From NCBI GenBank assembly GCA_013041835.1, contig JABDRH010000510.1, positions 1-10,110 of the forward strand: 10,110 bases of DNA. The letters are read 5' to 3'. Within the stretch, counting starts at the first letter, position 1. Each line of letters begins with the position of its first letter. A model generated the notes under the pieces. It was not told the origin of the DNA, made no database searches, and saw only the letters and a program-made list of their open reading frames with translations. Both the position numbers and the translations under genes were made by a program. The stretch is from Desulfatitalea sp. (GTDB lineage Bacteria > Desulfobacterota > Desulfobacteria > Desulfobacterales > Desulfosarcinaceae). Of this stretch, positions 6,359 to 10,110 are shown piece after piece.

Positions 6359-6493
6359 CTACAGTGCCAGTCGTTTCCGCCCTTTTGCGCGACGCCGCTT
6401 GATCACCAGGCGCCCGGCCTTCGTGGCCATCCTTTTTCTGAACCCATGTGTTCGGGCCCTTTTGATTTTGCTTGGTTGATAGGTTCTTTTCAT
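6359..6493 (-). CDS. rpmH: 50S ribosomal protein L34, 44 aa
   Basis: Translation from ATG 6493 gives [20 protein letters not shown] followed by [20 protein letters not shown] and RLAL, then TAG at 6359-6361. This is an end-to-end match to L34, at the standard 44-residue length and with its extreme Arg/Lys content. AGGA about ten bases upstream serves as ribosome site. L34 is a late-assembling large-subunit protein that contacts 23S rRNA. rnpA follows after 12 bases, the near-universal rpmH-rnpA pairing. Upstream lie rng and a radical SAM gene rather than dnaA, which precedes or diverges from rpmH in many bacteria. Confidence 0.98.
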   Translation of the reverse strand: MKRTYQPSKIKRARTHGFRKRMATKAGRLVIKRRRAKGRKRLAL

Positions 6494-6513
6494 GTTTTTT
6501 TGTCCTTTTTATC

Positions 6514-6541
6514 GCGGTTACCATTGGGATTTTGCCACCGC
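6514..6541. other. Short inverted repeat in the rpmH leader
   Basis: GCGGT (6514-6518) is complementary to ACCGC (6537-6541), with an 18-base loop, ending just upstream of the rpmH ribosome site. Five pairs is weak. It might form a small leader hairpin, but nothing in the sequence shows function. Confidence 0.2.
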
Positions 6542-6598
6542 TATAATTCACGAAACGAGTACCGACCGCTTGGCGCTATTCCCGGCATTGAACCCGGC

Positions 6599-6628
6599 AA
6601 AGTAACCACATCACAGGCTCGATGTCAA
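6599..6628 (-). promoter_or_regulatory. Candidate rpmH promoter
   Basis: The minus strand reads a consensus -35 TTGACA at 6628-6623. After 18 bases comes TACTTT (6604-6599), a three-of-six match to TATAAT; a 17-base spacer would give TTACTT. It lies directly after the rng stop, about 105 bases before rpmH, in the 143-base gap 6494-6636. Directly downstream the hexamer GCCGGG occurs twice, 12 bases apart (6598-6593 and 6586-6581), a possible operator-like repeat at the transcription start. The -35 is strong and the -10 poor, so read-through from rng remains possible. Confidence 0.35.
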
Positions 6629-6636
6629 TATTCATT

Positions 6637-8181
6637 TCAAGCCCCAAAGTTTTCCAATACGTCAAACTCTTCCAAATGAAAGCTGTTTTCAGGATATATG
6701 GTCACTTGACGTCCGATGCTCTTTTCCAAAAAAGCGATGATGTGACTTTCTTCTCCCAGCAACAACTCGGCAATCTGGGGGTTAACCTTTAGGGTAAGGC
6801 CGCCGCCGGTCATATCCCTTGCATTTCGCAAGATATCACGATGAATATTGTAACAGATGGTTTGTGACGAGAGCAGATGCCCTTCACCCTCACAGTAAAA
6901 GCACGCTGAGCACAGTTGACGCGTGAGTGGCTGGCGAATACGTTTGCGGGTCATTTGAATCAGTCCCATCTCCGACATTTCTAGGATGTGCGTTTTGCTG
7001 CGATCCTTGGCAAACGCCTCGTTCAGCGCATGGAACACTTTTTCTTGGTTGCTCTTTTTTTCCATATCAATAAAGTCAATGATGATTATGCCACCGAGGT
7101 CGCGCAACCTGATCTGGAAGGCGATCTCCTTTACCGCCTCAAGGTTGGTCTTGAGAATGGTCTCCTCTAGATTGTGTTTTCCGACATATCGCCCGGTGTT
7201 GACGTCGATGGCCACTAGCGCTTCGGTATGTTCGATAACGATATATCCGCCTGATTTCAGCCATATTTTTCGTTTCAATGCCCGGAAGATGTCGCCCTCC
7301 AGGTTGTATGCATCGAAAATCGGTTCGCTTCCCTCGTATAGCTCCACGGAATCTTTTAGGTTAGGCATGAAGGTGTCGAGAAAAGAAACGATCTCCTGAC
7401 ATCCGCTGCGTGAGTCGATGATCAACTTTTCGGCTTCATGTACCAACAGGTCCCTAACGGCCCTCAGGCTAATGTCCAGCTCCTGGTGGATGAGGCACGG
7501 GGCGTGTGAGCTTTGATACTTGAGTTGAATGCTGCACCACAAATTTTTGAGAAAATCCATCTCCTGGGCGATTTTTTCGCTTGTGGTGCCTTCGGCTGCC
7601 GTACGCACAATGTAACCCAATTGGTCTTTTCGTATTTGCGCTACGATCTCCTTCAAACGAGCGCGCTCAAGATCATCTTCAATACGTCTGGATACACCGA
7701 TGTGGTTGGAGCTGGGCATCAATACGAGAAATCGCCCCGGCAATGAAATGTGCGAGGTGATGCGAGCGCCCTTGGTGCCCATTGGCGATTTTGCCACCTG
7801 CACCAGCATTTCCTGTCCTTCCTTGATCAGGTCGACAATGTTTACATCACCCCTGTTTGCGCTGTTTTTCGAGTTGATGTTTGTATTTTGGCCTTTAATT
7901 TCATCTCCAACGTCGTTCTCTGTGAGAAAATGATCCATCTCCTCGTAGTTTTCGGTGTTGATGTCATTGACGTAAAGAAATCCTGCCTGACTGAGCCCTA
8001 CATCAACAAAAGCGGCTTGCATGCCGGGAAGCACCCTCTGAACTCTACCTTTATATATGTTTCCTGAGCTGTCCGAGGCGCCACGACGTTCGATGAACAG
8101 CTCGACAATATTTCCCTCTTCCACCAAAGCGACACGGGTTTCGTGCGGCATGTCATTGATGATGATTTGTTTGTTAGCCAT
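6637..8181 (-). CDS. rng: Ribonuclease G / RNase E family endoribonuclease, 514 aa
   Basis: Single-strand-specific endoribonuclease; RNase G matures the 5' end of 16S rRNA and cleaves some mRNAs. The N-terminus (MANKQIIINDMPHETRVALV) begins the S1-type RNA-binding region, with GNIYKGRVQRVLPGMQAAFV at 40-59. The catalytic Mg2+ aspartates are D326 (ALVAIDVNTGRYVG) and D369 (IIIIDFIDM). Their 43-residue spacing equals that of E. coli RNase E D303/D346. The zinc-link cysteines are C427 and C430 (CFYCEGEG), at the equivalent offset; C424 is extra. No long C-terminal scaffold of the RNase E type is present, so the length fits RNase G. The ATG at 8181 is chosen by homology. A TTG 21 codons upstream (8244) overlaps the radical SAM stop and is in frame but unlikely. 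The ribosome site is weak (GGACGG, very close to the ATG). Confidence 0.96.
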   Translation of the reverse strand: MANKQIIINDMPHETRVALVEEGNIVELFIERRGASDSSGNIYKGRVQRVLPGMQAAFVDVGLSQAGFLYVNDINTENYEEMDHFLTENDVGDEIKGQNTNINSKNSANRGDVNIVDLIKEGQEMLVQVAKSPMGTKGARITSHISLPGRFLVLMPSSNHIGVSRRIEDDLERARLKEIVAQIRKDQLGYIVRTAAEGTTSEKIAQEMDFLKNLWCSIQLKYQSSHAPCLIHQELDISLRAVRDLLVHEAEKLIIDSRSGCQEIVSFLDTFMPNLKDSVELYEGSEPIFDAYNLEGDIFRALKRKIWLKSGGYIVIEHTEALVAIDVNTGRYVGKHNLEETILKTNLEAVKEIAFQIRLRDLGGIIIIDFIDMEKKSNQEKVFHALNEAFAKDRSKTHILEMSEMGLIQMTRKRIRQPLTRQLCSACFYCEGEGHLLSSQTICYNIHRDILRNARDMTGGGLTLKVNPQIAELLLGEESHIIAFLEKSIGRQVTIYPENSFHLEEFDVLENFGA

Positions 8182-8193
8182 AACCGTCCATAT

Positions 8194-8244
8194 TTTATAC
8201 CTATTTTTAATTATAAGGCTATCTTGTACCTGAACATCTGTCAA
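8194..8244 (-). promoter_or_regulatory. Possible internal promoter before rng
   Basis: TTGACA (8244-8239, overlapping the radical SAM stop) is followed by an AT-rich stretch with TATAAT (8215-8210) and TATAAA (8199-8194). The gap from TTGACA to TATAAT is 23 bases, too long for a standard sigma-70 promoter. At 17 bases only TAGCCT is found. Elements are good singly but badly spaced, so low confidence. Confidence 0.25.
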
Positions 8245-10110
8245 CTCTCTTGATGATAATCGGCGGATGCGAGTTTAACTGTTTTAAGCGTTGCCGCCTC
8301 CTTGGCGGTAACGTTAAACAACACCTTGAGCACTTCGGCCGGTCGCAGTGTCACGCCGCTTTGAGATGCAATATGAATTTGTAGCCATCCTTTGGGGTTA
8401 TAGGTTGCTTTTTGAACGAATTCTTTCAGGTCCAGTGAGCGACCGACCCCGCGCTTTCCGGTGCGCTGATAGGGGTATGCCGCCATGGATTGAAACCGAC
8501 GCCATATGCTCCAATCGAGTTTATCGCTGTTGATGAAAATCCGGTATCGATGGATACCTTGAGACAGCTTCGCATCTTGTCCGCTGACCGGCCGACAGCT
8601 TGTGATCCGAATGCCCTCCGGCATATGCCGCTGCAGCCCTTCCAGAAGATCTCGACAGGTGACATTCTTTCCGACCTTGATACGCATTCGCTCACCAAGG
8701 CTTTCCATTCCCAAAGGAATAGGGTTTTCGAATGAAATTCGTGGCATTGGATGAAACCCCCTGGAATAGACCACCTCCACGCCGGAACGTCGTAAGGCGC
8801 GCGCAAACATGCCGGCGACCTCCAGGTGCCCAAAAAATCGGGCCTGATCAATTTTGGTATAGCTCAAAGCAAGCTGTTTATGTTCACCCTCTTGGCTTTC
8901 TTCCCTTTTGCCATTTTCCGGCTGCGAATAGTGCTTAAAAATCTTAGGACTTGTGGTTTTAAAATCACAGATGCCGCATTGGTGGCAGTCACCGTAACGG
9001 CAATCGCTGATGGGTTCGCCTTTTCGAGCGGCAACATGCTGCTGACGTAAAAACAGCCTGTTAATGCCGCTATCCATGTGGTCCCATGGCAATGGTTCGT
9101 CAAGCTCACGCGCTCGTTTTGTGAAATGTTCGGCTGATATGCCGCTTTCATTAATAGCGTGTTGCCAGCGATTGGCATCAAACCGATCGCTCCATCCATC
9201 GAAAATACAACCCAAACGCCAAGCATTCTCAATGATATCGGCCACCCGCCGGTCTCCACGGCTAATCATGCCCTCAAGCAGACTCATGTCGGGGTTCTGC
9301 CATTTGAAGTGCACGCCGGGAGTGTTGAGTTTTGCCTTCAAATATTCAATTTTTTTTCTTGTCTCGGTCGTTCCGATTTGCGCTTCCCACTGAAACGGCG
9401 TGTGCGCTTTGGGTATAAATGGGGTGATGCTGACATTTAGCCGACCGCGCTTCCGGCCAGTCCCTTTGATCTGCTTGAGCCGCGACACCAAAGCCACGAT
9501 GGCGTCCAAGTCCTCCTGCGCCTCGGTTGGAAGGCCAATCATGAAATAGAGTTTGATCACTTTCCAGCCGAGAGAAAAGGCATTTTCGACGGTGTTGACG
9601 ATCTCTTCCTCCGTCAGGTTCTTGTTGATGACATCGCGCAACCGCTGGCTTCCCGCCTCTGGCGCAATGGTGAACCCGGTCTTGCGCACCTGACGGATCA
9701 GTTGCATCAGCTCGGGCGTTAAGGCGCCTGCCCGTATGGATGGCAATGATACAGCCACTCGTTGTTTCCAGCAAAGCACCATAAGCTGCATCATAAGTGG
9801 TGTCAGGCAGGTGTAATCACCGGTGCTCAGCGAAAGCAAAGAGATATCCTCATATCCGGTATGCGCCAGGCCCTCCTTGACGAGACGTAATACGTTGGAT
9901 GGCGACCGTTCCCTTACCGGGCGGTAAATCATGCCCGCCTGGCAGAAGCGACATCCCCTGCTGCATCCACGGGATATTTCCAGACGTAACCGGTCATGAA
10001 CCGGTTTACCATACGGGACCACGGGCTTGAGCGGAAAAGCCGCGGTATCCAAATCATCCACCACGGCGCGCTTGATACGGTCCGTCATGTCCTTGCGCAC
10101 GGGAGTCAAT
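8241..10110 (-). CDS. Fused radical SAM protein with C-terminal DUF2344 domain (TIGR03960/TIGR03936 type), 5' end missing
   Basis: The frame is open to the window edge: 622 residues visible. The full family is roughly 850-900 aa, so the N-terminal part (about 250 residues) is outside. In visible numbering the radical SAM cluster ligands are C49, C53 and C56 (RGCSRGCRFCQAG); a CxxxCxxC motif binds the 4Fe-4S cluster that cleaves SAM. STGDYT (95-100), TIAPEAGSQRLRDVINK (147-163) and YFMIGLPTE (188-196) are typical radical SAM barrel strands. A second cluster, C370, C375, C378 and C381 (CRYGDCHQCGIC), looks like a zinc or Fe-S knuckle. From about residue 412 comes the DUF2344 domain (ALSYTKIDQARFFGHLEVAG, then YSRGFHPMPRISF). 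The substrate is unknown. Linkage to rng is frequent in the family and suggests RNA- or ribosome-related chemistry (inference). The stop lies 59 bases before the rng ATG. Confidence 0.93.
   Translation of the reverse strand, partial: LTPVRKDMTDRIKRAVVDDLDTAAFPLKPVVPYGKPVHDRLRLEISRGCSRGCRFCQAGMIYRPVRERSPSNVLRLVKEGLAHTGYEDISLLSLSTGDYTCLTPLMMQLMVLCWKQRVAVSLPSIRAGALTPELMQLIRQVRKTGFTIAPEAGSQRLRDVINKNLTEEEIVNTVENAFSLGWKVIKLYFMIGLPTEAQEDLDAIVALVSRLKQIKGTGRKRGRLNVSITPFIPKAHTPFQWEAQIGTTETRKKIEYLKAKLNTPGVHFKWQNPDMSLLEGMISRGDRRVADIIENAWRLGCIFDGWSDRFDANRWQHAINESGISAEHFTKRARELDEPLPWDHMDSGINRLFLRQQHVAARKGEPISDCRYGDCHQCGICDFKTTSPKIFKHYSQPENGKREESQEGEHKQLALSYTKIDQARFFGHLEVAGMFARALRRSGVEVVYSRGFHPMPRISFENPIPLGMESLGERMRIKVGKNVTCRDLLEGLQRHMPEGIRITSCRPVSGQDAKLSQGIHRYRIFINSDKLDWSIWRRFQSMAAYPYQRTGKRGVGRSLDLKEFVQKATYNPKGWLQIHIASQSGVTLRPAEVLKVLFNVTAKEAATLKTVKLASADYHQES

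Noticed and set aside
6542..6547. TATAAT on the plus strand in the rpmH leader
   Set aside because: No -35 at usual spacing, and it would direct transcription antisense to rng with no gene to serve.
6258..6551. Minus-strand open frame of 97 codons across rpmH and the start of rnpA
   Set aside because: It is out of frame with both real genes, whose products are recognised end to end, and has no recognisable motif.
9346..9774. Minus-strand frame of 142 codons inside the radical SAM gene
   Set aside because: Out-of-frame shadow of a well-supported radical SAM barrel.
9988..10006. AACCGGT-CATGA-ACCGGTT inverted repeat in the radical SAM gene
   Set aside because: Seven-pair stem over a strongly conserved protein segment (GKPVHDRLR); probably a by-product of codon choice.

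Overview
All supported genes lie on the minus strand, so the biology reads from the high-coordinate end towards position 1. Gene content and order suggest a Desulfobacterota (former Deltaproteobacteria) chromosome, probably Desulfobacterales or Desulfosarcina-like. The main grounds are a fused radical-SAM/DUF2344 protein directly upstream of RNase G, the rpmH-rnpA-yidD-yidC-jag-mnmE series, and a YkgJ-type cysteine-cluster gene beside a PrmA-like methyltransferase. The taxonomic call is an inference; no rRNA gene is present.

Layout in order of transcription: (1) 10110-8241, the 3' two-thirds or so of a fused radical SAM protein, running off the window; (2) 8181-6637, rng (RNase G); (3) 6636-6494, a 143-base leader with a candidate promoter for rpmH; (4) 6493-1599, rpmH, rnpA, yidD, yidC, jag/khpB and mnmE, the conserved block often found near the replication origin; (5) 1598-1459, a spacer holding a perfect 20-base palindrome that contains the canonical 16-base parS site, with an exact TATAAT abutting it; (6) 1458-1, a tightly coupled trio: a YkgJ-family Cys-cluster protein, a 116-residue protein of unknown function, and the 5' part of a PrmA-like methyltransferase cut by the window edge.

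Functionally, rpmH (ribosome), rnpA (RNase P), rng (rRNA/mRNA processing), khpB (RNA binding) and mnmE (tRNA wobble modification) serve RNA and translation. YidC and YidD serve membrane-protein insertion. The parS site ties the region to chromosome segregation, although parA, parB, dnaA, dnaN and mnmG are not in the window. The most noteworthy items are the parS placed inside a promoter, and the uncharacterised ykgJ/unknown/methyltransferase cassette read from it.

No tRNA, rRNA, CRISPR array, insertion sequence or convincing intrinsic terminator was seen. No stretch longer than about 300 bases lacks a gene; the three largest gaps are 1459-1598, 5568-5703 and 6494-6636.
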